A program made the translations under genes and the position numbers. The notes beneath the pieces were generated by a model, which saw nothing but the letters and a program-made list of their open reading frames with translations, made no database searches and was not told the DNA's origin. From Paenibacillus pasadenensis (GTDB lineage: Bacteria; Bacillota; Bacilli; Paenibacillales; Paenibacillaceae): 64,000 nt of DNA. Each line of letters starts with the position of its first letter. Position 1 is the stretch's first letter. Of the stretch, positions 57,304-64,000 are shown one piece after another. The DNA is taken from assembly GCF_023715725.1 (NCBI RefSeq), contig NZ_JAMBOT010000007.1, positions 1 to 64,000 on the forward strand, given 5' to 3'.

Positions 57304-58455
57304 TTATTTGGTCATCTCATCCACGACGGATTGCGCCACCTTGATCAGCTCGGCTTCAGGAAGATTGCCGGATGTGAGGCGGAATTCCGTACCGGAGTAA
57401 GTCCAGACAAGCGTCTGCTGCTCGCCTTCGCTAAGCTGCCCCATCGTAAAGCCGAGATCGATGATTGAGCCCGACCCGGTTGCGGCATCGACATCCTGCG
57501 GCTGGGTCTCAATTAACGTGTAGCTGTAATTGCCGTCGGCGTCGCCGTAGCGGAACATTACGCCTGGATTGCCTCCAAATTCAATGTCGCTGGAATCCTT
57601 GAGCGCGATTCCAACCGGCCCCAGATAGGAAGGCTCCATCGGAATAAAGGATGAGCTGGACGAGTCGGCAGCCGGATCGGATCCCTCTTGCTCGCCTGAA
57701 GTCGCTCCGTCCTTGCCGCCGTTGCCTTCCGTTCCTGCCGCTCCCTCCGCTTCCTTGCCGGAGGAGGCTCCGCCGTCCTGGCCCTCTGGAACTGCAGTCG
57801 TCGCCTCCGCTCCGGATGCCGGAGAGGTGGACAGATTTGTTTTTGTGTCAAACACGCTCTTATCAAGCTTTTCATTGAATTTGAACGAATCAAACTTCAC
57901 ATCCACGAGCACTGCCGAGTTGGAATCCAGCACTTCAACCTGCTTCGGCGCATAGTCCGATTTGCTCAGCCATATTTTTTGCCGGGTCAGCGAAGTGTTC
58001 GGATAGTTGGCCATAACATCAAAAACATAGTTTTCTTTGTCGTCGGCGAACTGCCGGGAATTATCCTTCAGAATGCTGGACAGCAGCGTTTGGTACAGGT
58101 ATACCTGTCCGTTATCCTCCGGCCAATTGCTTTGGAAGCGGAAGATTTTATTGAGGCTAGGCGTCAGCACGAACACGCCCTCATCGTTGCGCAGCACGAT
58201 TTGCGTCAGGTCTTTCTTTTCGTTCGTCAGCGCAATACGGTAATAGTTCGGCTTCTGGAACTTGATGTCGACCTTGTACTGGAGAGGCTGCGACGCGGTA
58301 TGCAGCGTCATCGTTCCTGTTCCTTGATACGTATCCGTTTTCTCCTGCAGCTTGCTGAGGTCCTTCACGACCGCTCCGGCGTCCTTTTTACCGCAGCCGG
58401 CGATCACCATAACAAAGCAGGCCAGCAAAGCCGCAATCATTCCCATGCGACGCAT
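57304..58455 (-). CDS. ydcC: YdcC-like lipoprotein with LolA-type fold
   Basis: A 383-residue lipoprotein with a lipobox V-I-A-G-C (cysteine 21). Residues about 30-205 form a LolA-like half-barrel (Y-Q-G-T-G-T-M-T-L ... K-F-Q-K-P-N-Y-Y-R-I). A Gly/Ala/Glu-rich linker (about 210-265) leads to a second small domain (about 275-383) resembling DUF4367. YdcC and the related GerS are linked to sporulation or germination in some Firmicutes. GGGG lies about eight bases before the ATG. Confidence 0.85.
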   Translation of the reverse strand: MRRMGMIAALLACFVMVIAGCGKKDAGAVVKDLSKLQEKTDTYQGTGTMTLHTASQPLQYKVDIKFQKPNYYRIALTNEKKDLTQIVLRNDEGVFVLTPSLNKIFRFQSNWPEDNGQVYLYQTLLSSILKDNSRQFADDKENYVFDVMANYPNTSLTRQKIWLSKSDYAPKQVEVLDSNSAVLVDVKFDSFKFNEKLDKSVFDTKTNLSTSPASGAEATTAVPEGQDGGASSGKEAEGAAGTEGNGGKDGATSGEQEGSDPAADSSSSSFIPMEPSYLGPVGIALKDSSDIEFGGNPGVMFRYGDADGNYSYTLIETQPQDVDAATGSGSIIDLGFTMGQLSEGEQQTLVWTYSGTEFRLTSGNLPEAELIKVAQSVVDEMTK

Positions 58456-58644
58456 CTTCTCATCCCCTCTGCTCCTTGAGTTTTCCTAAGCTGATAACAT
58501 GTCTATGAGGGGTCTTGGCCTTTTATGCGGACGAGAATGACGAGCTTGCAGCTTTGTCCGAAAGAAGAGAATTTTCCCCTACCCGATTCCCGGATTTTGC
58601 CCCATGGCAGAGGAATATCCCCCTTTCAGCGAACCAATCTTGCC

Positions 58645-58673
58645 TTGGCGCTCCCCCGCTGCGGTTCTAGAAT
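58645..58673 (+). promoter_or_regulatory. Promoter of the second sugar importer
   Basis: TTGGCG (645-650) and TAGAAT (668-673) are 17 bases apart, about 60 bases before the binding-protein start. No cre site is apparent nearby. Confidence 0.55.
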
Positions 58674-58734
58674 TTGTAGTAGGCGAGACGAAATGTCCCG
58701 CAGCTTGCACGAAGAATCGAGGGGGAGTACTACC

Positions 58735-60078
58735 ATGATGAAAAAGAAATCCACGACTGCATTAGCCGCACTGTCCATGGCTGCGGTAATGGCTTTGACC
58801 GCCTGCGGCGGCAACGAAGGCGGAAATACGGCAAGCCCTGGCCCAAGCGCCGCTCCCGGCGCCAGCTCCGAGCCATCAACAGCTCCCGCAAAGGAAGTAT
58901 CGCTCCGCGTTTTCTCCACGTTCGGCGGCACGGACGCCGCCCGTGAAGCGTTCCAGAAGCTGCTCGACGATTACTCCGCCAAATACCCTAATGTAAAAAT
59001 CGAAAACGACGTCATGAGCGCCAACGACGACGGCTTCCGCACAAAGGTCAACTCCGACATGAACAGCGGCAACGAGCCGGATCTGCTCTTTTATTTTGTC
59101 GGCTCCGATGCCAAAGGCTTTGTGGACGCAGGCAGGGTTATGCCGCTGAACAGCCTGCTCGACGAGGATGCAGAGTGGAAAAACGGCTTTATCCCTTCCG
59201 CCCTGGAATCCGTGAAGCAGCCGGACGGCAATATTTACGCCGCTCCTCTAACGGGCTTTTACGAAGGGCTATTCGTGAACAAAGCGATATTTGAAAAGTA
59301 TAACCTGGAGCTGCCGACCGACTGGGACAAGCTGACCAAAGCGGTTAAAGCACTGTCCGACAACGGCATTATTCCGCTGGCAGCGCCGTTTGACCAGTCC
59401 CACTATGTCATCGAGCATTCCGTGCTGGCTGCAGCCGGCAGCGACGGCCAAAAAGCAGGTCTGCTGAACGGCATTAATCCGGAATGGGAGCTTGGCATCG
59501 GTAAGCTGAAGGAGCTCGGCGAGCTTGGCGCATTCCCGAAAGACGCCGCTACAATCGATCTGACGATGGCTGCCAACTACTACTCGCAGGGTCTGGCCGC
59601 GATGGTGCTGGAAGGCTCCTGGGCAATCGGCGGCATGCCCGAGGACGTAAAAGCGACGACGACCGTACTTCCTTTCCCAGCCGTTCCGGGCGGCAAAGGC
59701 ACCGGCAAAGACGTTGTTGGCGGCTTCGGCAGCGGCTTCTACCTGTCCAAAGCGGCCTATGACAACGCGGACAAAAAAGACGCGGCAGTAAGCCTGCTCA
59801 AATATCTGACCAGCTCTGAAGCAATTAAATCGATTGCAGCCGCCAACGGCGGAACGCCGGCTGCGAACGTGCAGATCGACGGACTTCCTCAGGTCGCGCT
59901 TGACGGCTTCAAAATGGTCGCGGACTCCACGTCCGTCAACTCGCCGATCGACAGCTATCTGAGCCCGGAAACGTTCACAACGATCCGCCAAAACGTAATG
60001 GCAGTTGTTAAAGGCGACAAAACGGCGAAGCAGTCCCTTGAAGCCGCCGAAAAGATTGAGAAAGCGAACAAACAATAG
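58735..60078 (+). CDS. Sugar ABC transporter solute-binding lipoprotein
   Basis: A 447-residue family 1 binding protein. The tandem ATG at 58735 has GGGGGAG seven bases upstream and gives a lipoprotein signal M-M-K-K-K ... V-M-A-L-T-A-C-G-G. The frame stays open 70 codons further upstream, but that part overlaps the promoter and looks spurious. Recognisable words include E-P-D-L-L-F-Y-F and L-T-G-F-Y-E-G-L-F-V-N-K. It is not closely related to the tandem trio at 15-20 kb, so it probably binds a different sugar. Confidence 0.93.
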   Translation: MMKKKSTTALAALSMAAVMALTACGGNEGGNTASPGPSAAPGASSEPSTAPAKEVSLRVFSTFGGTDAAREAFQKLLDDYSAKYPNVKIENDVMSANDDGFRTKVNSDMNSGNEPDLLFYFVGSDAKGFVDAGRVMPLNSLLDEDAEWKNGFIPSALESVKQPDGNIYAAPLTGFYEGLFVNKAIFEKYNLELPTDWDKLTKAVKALSDNGIIPLAAPFDQSHYVIEHSVLAAAGSDGQKAGLLNGINPEWELGIGKLKELGELGAFPKDAATIDLTMAANYYSQGLAAMVLEGSWAIGGMPEDVKATTTVLPFPAVPGGKGTGKDVVGGFGSGFYLSKAAYDNADKKDAAVSLLKYLTSSEAIKSIAAANGGTPAANVQIDGLPQVALDGFKMVADSTSVNSPIDSYLSPETFTTIRQNVMAVVKGDKTAKQSLEAAEKIEKANKQ

Positions 60079-60110
60079 GAAATAATCGAACCCGGTCTAT
60101 ACCCGCATTT

Positions 60111-60142
60111 CTCGCCGCCCCTCTGGCTACACGGGCGGCGAG
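60111..60142. repeat. Intercistronic stem-loop after the binding-protein gene
   Basis: CTCGCCGCCC and GGGCGGCGAG are perfect 10-base arms around a 12-base loop. No T-run follows. As with the hairpin at 18236-18286, it probably protects the binding-protein message so that it exceeds permease message. Confidence 0.65.
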
Positions 60143-60218
60143 TCCATTTCGGCAGACTAATGGCTTTGGCCGCACGCCTGTCCGATACCCATTCCAGCTC
60201 AACGAAAAAGGTGATTGC

Positions 60219-61076
60219 ATGAAGGGCGATAAAAAATACATTGCCGCATTTCTCGCTCCGGCGCTTATCCTCATCTCGATTTTTGTTTATTATCCATTTC
60301 TGAAAAGCCTGTACCTGAGCTTCTACCGCACGAGCGGGTTTTTTGATAAAAAATTCGTCGGCCTGGACAATTACAGGCGGATGTTCACCGACGAGCTGCT
60401 CGGCGCCGCAACGCTTCATACGCTGGAGCTGATGCTGTACGTTATCGTATTCCAGGTCGGAATCGCACTTGTGCTTGCAGTCATGGTGGACAGCATATCC
60501 AAAGGCAAGCAGTTTTTCCGCACCGTATTTTTCTTTCCGATCGTCATTTCCGGCGCGGCCATCTCGCTGCTGTTCGTGCTTATATACAACTATCAGTTCG
60601 GCATGCTCAACAACGCTCTTTCGAGCTTTGGCTTCGAGAAGATATTATGGCTCAGCGAGTCCGGCTCGCTTAAATCCATTGCGGTTCCAACCGTATGGCA
60701 TTACGTCGGCTTTTACTTCGTGCTTTTTTTGACGGCCATGTCTAAAATTCCGTCTGACTTTTATGAGGCCGCCAAGCTGGAGGGCATTACCGGCATCCAA
60801 AAAACGACGATGCTAACGATCCCGCTTATTTTAAGCGACATCAAGGTTGTGCTCATTCTCGCCATTACCGGCACGCTGAAGGTGTTCGACTTTATCTGGA
60901 TTCTTTCCCGCGGGCAAAACGGCACCGAGGTGCTTGGCACCTATATGTACAAAAAAGCGCTTGTGGACCAGAACTTCGGTTACGGCTCTACAATTGCCAT
61001 TTATATTGTTGTGTTCGGCGTCGTGCTTTCTTTGATTACGAACCGTCTGCTCAAAAAAGAAGAGATCACATATTAG
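60219..61076 (+). CDS. Sugar ABC transporter permease, MalF type
   Basis: A 285-residue permease with six predicted helices and an EAA loop F-Y-E-A-A-K-L-E-G-I-T. It follows the binding-protein gene after 140 bases and precedes its partner by 19 bases. Confidence 0.93.
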   Translation: MKGDKKYIAAFLAPALILISIFVYYPFLKSLYLSFYRTSGFFDKKFVGLDNYRRMFTDELLGAATLHTLELMLYVIVFQVGIALVLAVMVDSISKGKQFFRTVFFFPIVISGAAISLLFVLIYNYQFGMLNNALSSFGFEKILWLSESGSLKSIAVPTVWHYVGFYFVLFLTAMSKIPSDFYEAAKLEGITGIQKTTMLTIPLILSDIKVVLILAITGTLKVFDFIWILSRGQNGTEVLGTYMYKKALVDQNFGYGSTIAIYIVVFGVVLSLITNRLLKKEEITY

Positions 61077-61095
61077 CTGTAACGGGGTGGAAAAC

Positions 61096-61974
61096 ATGCA
61101 GCAAACGCAGCAAATACGCAATGCTCCGCTGGAACGGAGCCGCACCGGCAAAAAATTTCCGATCGGCACGGCGTTTGTTTACTTGTGCCTGATCCTATGG
61201 GCGCTGACGACGATCTACCCGATGTTCTGGATCATCAACAACTCCTTCAAGCTCTCAAACGACGTCATGAACGATTCATTCCGCATCGCGCTATCCCCGG
61301 TGCTGACGAACTACGAAACGGCATTCGAGCGGATCAACATCGGCCGCGCTTATGGAAACAGCTTGATTATGTCGGGCTCAACGGTCCTGCTCGTTCTCCT
61401 GTTTGGCGGTTTGGCCGCATATGTACTTTCCCGCTTCAAATTCCGTGGCCGCAACGCGCTGAATTCCCTGCTCATCGCCACGCTGCTCATCCCGGCGTTC
61501 GCAACGGTCGTTCCGGTGTACGAGCTGCTGATTCAGTGGGATCTAGTCAACAAATATTGGGGACTGATACTGCCGCATACCGCTGGCAACCTGACGTTTG
61601 CCATTCTGGTCATGACCGCATATATGGCGACCATTCCAAAAGAGCTGGAGGAAGCGGCATTTATCGACGGCTGCAACCGGTTCACGATGTTTACCCGGAT
61701 TTTTATGCCGATCTCCCGGCCCGTATTTGCATCGGCCAGCATCTTTGTGTTCCTGTGGTCCTATAACGATCTGTTTTCTGCACTAATTTTCGTCAACAAG
61801 GAAAATGTCCGGCCGATCGTTGCGCTGCTTAACGAAATCAGCTCTCAATACGGCACTGACTTCGGTCTGATGGCCAGCGCCGTATCACTGACGGTTGTCC
61901 CTGTTATGATCGTTTACCTCTTCATCCAGAAGTATATTGAAAAGGGAATGACGGAAGGGGCAGTTAAAGGCTAA
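61096..61974 (+). CDS. Sugar ABC transporter permease, MalG type
   Basis: A 292-residue permease with six predicted helices and the EAA loop L-E-E-A-A-F-I-D-G-C-N. The ATG at 61096 follows GGGGTGG; a GTG three codons earlier lies within that site. No ATPase gene follows, so an unlinked ATPase such as that at 30717-31838 must serve this importer. Confidence 0.92.
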   Translation: MQQTQQIRNAPLERSRTGKKFPIGTAFVYLCLILWALTTIYPMFWIINNSFKLSNDVMNDSFRIALSPVLTNYETAFERINIGRAYGNSLIMSGSTVLLVLLFGGLAAYVLSRFKFRGRNALNSLLIATLLIPAFATVVPVYELLIQWDLVNKYWGLILPHTAGNLTFAILVMTAYMATIPKELEEAAFIDGCNRFTMFTRIFMPISRPVFASASIFVFLWSYNDLFSALIFVNKENVRPIVALLNEISSQYGTDFGLMASAVSLTVVPVMIVYLFIQKYIEKGMTEGAVKG

Positions 61975-62006
61975 TTTCCGTACAACCTATCCCATTTTCC
62001 TCTCTC

Positions 62007-62036
62007 TTGCATAGGATATCGAAAGAATCCTAGATA
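62007..62036 (+). promoter_or_regulatory. Promoter of the small secreted gene
   Basis: TTGCAT (007-012) and TAGATA (031-036) are 18 bases apart, just before the ribosome site AGGAGG. Confidence 0.45.
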
Positions 62037-62055
62037 GATATACAGGAGGAAGAAT

Positions 62056-62463
62056 ATGATACTCATTTTGTTTATTTTGCTCGTTCTTGTTGTTGGAGTC
62101 TTTGATGCAAAACCTAATTACTGCAGCTCCGGCGATGGCGGCTCTTCTATAACCGGTACGAAGGGATTCAATATTTTCAATAACAGTCCTTACAGATTAG
62201 AGCTTATTTCAATCAGCAACCCCCTATTGAATCCTCCTGACTTGAATATACCTCGTGGAGGCAGCCATCACTTTGAGGTGCCGTGCAGCTCTTCCCTTTA
62301 CCTGGAATATTACGCTTATTCCGAAGATAATTATTACTGGGGCAGCTTAAAGGTTGAATTTTTTACGAGCTCGTTATGTTTGAACTACGGGATCAGAAAC
62401 GATAGCTCAACGGGAAAAATCAACTATACAAAACGTTCTTATATCGCTGTATATGTATATTAA
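62056..62463 (+). CDS. Small secreted or membrane-anchored protein, unrecognised
   Basis: A 135-residue protein with AGGAGG before its ATG. A hydrophobic N-terminal segment (I-L-I-L-F-I-L-L-V-L-V-V-G-V-F) works as a signal or anchor. The rest is beta-rich, with many aromatics, Asn and Ser (F-N-I-F-N-N-S-P-Y; Y-L-E-Y-Y-A-Y-S). Three cysteines (in N-Y-C-S-S, V-P-C-S-S and S-L-C-L-N) may form a disulfide. Base composition is AT-richer than its neighbours. No family recognised. Confidence 0.7.
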   Translation: MILILFILLVLVVGVFDAKPNYCSSGDGGSSITGTKGFNIFNNSPYRLELISISNPLLNPPDLNIPRGGSHHFEVPCSSSLYLEYYAYSEDNYYWGSLKVEFFTSSLCLNYGIRNDSSTGKINYTKRSYIAVYVY

Positions 62464-62470
62464 AAAACAG

Positions 62471-62515
62471 CACAAAAAAAAAGCTGTCCCGCTTTTCAGA
62501 GCGCGGACAGCTTTA
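62471..62515. terminator. Bidirectional terminator
   Basis: AAAGCTGTCC pairs with GGACAGCTTT around an inner CGCTTTTCAGAGCG stem. The minus strand has a run of nine or more T after the stem, serving the ribbon-helix-helix gene. On the plus strand it may also stop the small secreted gene. Confidence 0.9.
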
Positions 62516-62516
62516 A

Positions 62517-62720
62517 TCATTGGTTATGATCGTTGTCACCAGCCGCTTCCGGCGGCGGGGCGGGACCGCGTTTAAGACGGCCGGACTTGCGCAGCGCTTC
62601 TCGCAGCAGAAATTCAATATGGGCATTTACGCTTCGGAATTCGTCGCCGGCCCACTGCTCAACCGCCTGATAAATTTCCGGGTCGAGCCGGAGCGGGAAA
62701 GATTTGCGTTCTTTGGCCAT
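62517..62720 (-). CDS. Arc-like ribbon-helix-helix protein
   Basis: A 67-residue DNA-binding-type protein: K-S-F-P-L-R-L-D-P-E-I-Y-Q-A-V-E-Q-W-A is an Arc-type strand and first helix, and S-V-N-A-H-I-E-F-L-L-R-E-A-L-R the second helix. A Pro/Ala/Asn tail follows. It begins five bases after the SPFH stop, so the two are cotranscribed. It may regulate that pair; no toxin gene is adjacent. Confidence 0.82.
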   Translation of the reverse strand: MAKERKSFPLRLDPEIYQAVEQWAGDEFRSVNAHIEFLLREALRKSGRLKRGPAPPPEAAGDNDHNQ

Positions 62721-62725
62721 GACGG

Positions 62726-63595
62726 CTAATTGTATAACGTGCCGGCATTGATGACCGGCGTCGTTCCCCGCTCGGACACAATAGCCACCATCAGATTGTT
62801 GATCATCGCCGCGCGCCGCTCGTCATCAAGCACAATTCCGCGTTTCTCCAGCTGCTGCAGCGCCGACTCCACCATTCCGACTGCCCCGTCTACAATTTTC
62901 TGCCTTGCTGATACGATTGCTTCCGCCTGCTGCCGCTGCAGCATTGCACCCGCAATTTCCGGTGCATAGGCCAAATGGGACAAGCGGGTTTCCATAACCT
63001 CAACTCCAGCCACCATAAGCCGGTCCTGCAGCTCTGCGAGCAGCAGGCTGCTTACCTCATCCGCATTGCCGCGCAGGGAAATCGCCGAAAGATCCTCATA
63101 GGTATCGTACGGAAACTGGGCGGCCAGATGACGGATCGCCGTTTCACTCTGAATTTCCACGAACGTTTCGTAATCATCCACTTCAAAGCTGGCGCGCGCT
63201 GTGTCCGTTACCTTGAACACAATTACTGCCGCAATCTCGACCGGATTGCCAGACGCATCGTTCACCTTCAGCTTCTGGCTGTTGAAGTTGCGGACTTTGA
63301 GCGACACCCGAGCCTTCGAGCTGAACGGCATTACGAGCCAGAGCCCGCTATCGGTTATCGTGCCTTTATAACGTCCGAAAAATGTAACCACCTTCGCCTG
63401 ATTCGGCTGAACAATCGTTAAAGCACTGAACAGAACGAATGATACGATCAGTAAAATCGCTCCAGAAACGTAACCGATCGCCGCCAGGTCTAATCCATCG
63501 CTAATAATGAATAAATACACAGCTACCGCAATCGCCGCTAAAGCGATCAGCATCGCCAAAAACCCGTTTGTATGCCATGCCTTGCGCTCCTTCAT
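62726..63595 (-). CDS. SPFH/band-7 domain membrane protein
   Basis: A 289-residue protein with two N-terminal helices (about 12-32 and 38-60) and an SPFH domain (about 63-225; [11 protein letters not shown], then M-P-F, then [13 protein letters not shown]). A helical coil lies at the C-terminus. SPFH proteins form membrane-microdomain rings and often help proteases or secretion. GGGGAG precedes the ATG. Confidence 0.88.
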   Translation of the reverse strand: MKERKAWHTNGFLAMLIALAAIAVAVYLFIISDGLDLAAIGYVSGAILLIVSFVLFSALTIVQPNQAKVVTFFGRYKGTITDSGLWLVMPFSSKARVSLKVRNFNSQKLKVNDASGNPVEIAAVIVFKVTDTARASFEVDDYETFVEIQSETAIRHLAAQFPYDTYEDLSAISLRGNADEVSSLLLAELQDRLMVAGVEVMETRLSHLAYAPEIAGAMLQRQQAEAIVSARQKIVDGAVGMVESALQQLEKRGIVLDDERRAAMINNLMVAIVSERGTTPVINAGTLYN

Positions 63596-63687
63596 CAGAC
63601 CAGCTCCCCATATCTTTTTGATATTTATATGATATCACTTTTTCTTGGAATTGGAAACTGGAAATTTCTTAGCTTCGTCCATATCGC

Positions 63688-63728
63688 CAAAAAAAGCCGG
63701 CCGCCAAGATTACTCGGCAGTCGGCTTT
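63688..63728 (-). terminator. Rho-independent terminator near the right edge
   Basis: On the minus strand AAAGCCGACTGCCGAG pairs imperfectly with TTGGCGGCCGGCTTT, followed by TTTTTGGCG. It closes the gene ending at 63758. Confidence 0.75.
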
Positions 63729-63757
63729 GCGGATGACGAATCGTATGGACAGGCGAG

Positions 63758-64000
63758 TTACTGCGGCGCAGGCGAAGCCTTTGGAGCGGATGACGGAGCC
63801 GGTGCCGGCGCAGGAGCAGGCATTTTGAGCTTGCCTTCATGATGCAGCTTCCGCAGCTCCTCGCGCAGCTGCTTCTCGTTCATGCCTTCGGTTTTAATCC
63901 CCTGTGCCGCGGCAAAAGCTTTAAGGCGCACCAGCCTTTTCTCCTTCATTACCTGTTTGAATTGCGCCCATTTTTCCGGCTGTTTTTCCTTCATAGCGCG
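63758..64000 (-). CDS. Short charged protein, probably cut by the window edge
   Basis: The visible part is at least 78 residues: a Lys/Glu-rich helical stretch with the repeated phrase (K/M)-K-E-K, then a Pro-Ala repeat tail. An ATG lies at 63994, but no ribosome site can be judged and the frame is open to the edge. The true start may lie outside. Not recognised. Confidence 0.5.
   Translation of the reverse strand, partial: RAMKEKQPEKWAQFKQVMKEKRLVRLKAFAAAQGIKTEGMNEKQLREELRKLHHEGKLKMPAPAPAPAPSSAPKASPAPQ

Noticed and set aside
58525..58734. N-terminal extension of the plus-strand binding lipoprotein
   Set aside because: The extension would bury the lipoprotein signal and overlaps a promoter; the ATG at 58735 has a strong ribosome site.
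63625..63840. A 71-codon minus-strand open frame overlapping the last gene
   Set aside because: It overlaps the terminator and the coding frame of the Pro-Ala-rich gene, and its composition is Arg/Leu-rich noise.
1..64000. CRISPR arrays, insertion sequences, phage genes and tRNAs
   Set aside because: I looked for regularly spaced repeats, transposase motifs, integrases and tRNA-like cloverleaf ends and saw none. A tool search could still find a tRNA or degenerate element.

Overview
The window looks like a chromosomal segment of a Paenibacillus-type member of the Bacillales. Supporting signs are a Bacillus-style 16S leader at the left edge, SLH-anchored surface proteins, Gram-positive lipoprotein signals, strong AGGAGG ribosome sites with some GTG and TTG starts, and gene orders I recall from Bacillus subtilis (ygxA-ygzB-perR; ydcC-alr-ndoAI-ndoA; gatCAB). 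Identification is by eye only; no database was searched.

Layout. 1-57 is the 5' end of a 16S rRNA gene on the minus strand, with its leader and two promoters up to about 291. 356-33692 is one very long minus-strand glycan locus. In transcription order it encodes a GH110-like alpha-1,3-galactosidase, an MsmX-type ABC ATPase, a membrane-anchored solute-binding protein with carbohydrate-binding domains, two permeases, an NHL-Yip1 membrane protein, a DUF5696 glycosidase-like protein and two more permeases. Three tandem paralogous sugar-binding lipoproteins, a GH2 enzyme, a 1551-residue SLH-anchored beta-helix protein (GH110-like active-site pattern), an SLH protein and a 2064-residue PKD/CARDB surface protein follow. 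A divergently placed LacI-family gene (33924-34931) has an AT-rich motif in its own promoter that recurs in the GH110 promoter, and two good catabolite-responsive elements lie inside the locus. The simplest reading is a Gram-positive polysaccharide-utilisation locus for an alpha-1,3-galactosyl-containing glycan: surface enzymes cut it, binding proteins and importers take up oligosaccharides, and cytoplasmic GH110 and GH2 finish the degradation.

35410-46696 is housekeeping: ygxA-like, ygzB-like, a GH18 protein, perR, a DUF4097-like protein overlapping mgtC, gatCAB, and a metallo-beta-lactamase-fold hydrolase with a small partner. 46902-47780 is an AT-rich orphan gene unlike its surroundings; a Rid-family gene follows.

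48530-54821 is a minus-strand Tad/Flp-type pilus operon: SAF-domain protein, CpaE-like protein with a degenerate P-loop, CpaF/TadA ATPase, TadB and TadC, then four small pilin or pseudopilin-like genes, two of them under 50 codons. A strong terminator sits between its apparent promoter and first gene. 55038-58455 carries the ndoA/ndoAI toxin-antitoxin pair, alanine racemase and the YdcC-like lipoprotein. 58735-61974 (plus strand) is a second sugar importer (lipoprotein plus two permeases, no ATPase), which could borrow the MsmX-type ATPase. The right end holds a small secreted orphan, a ribbon-helix-helix protein next to an SPFH protein, and a gene cut by the window edge.

No CRISPR array, insertion sequence, phage gene or tRNA was recognised.
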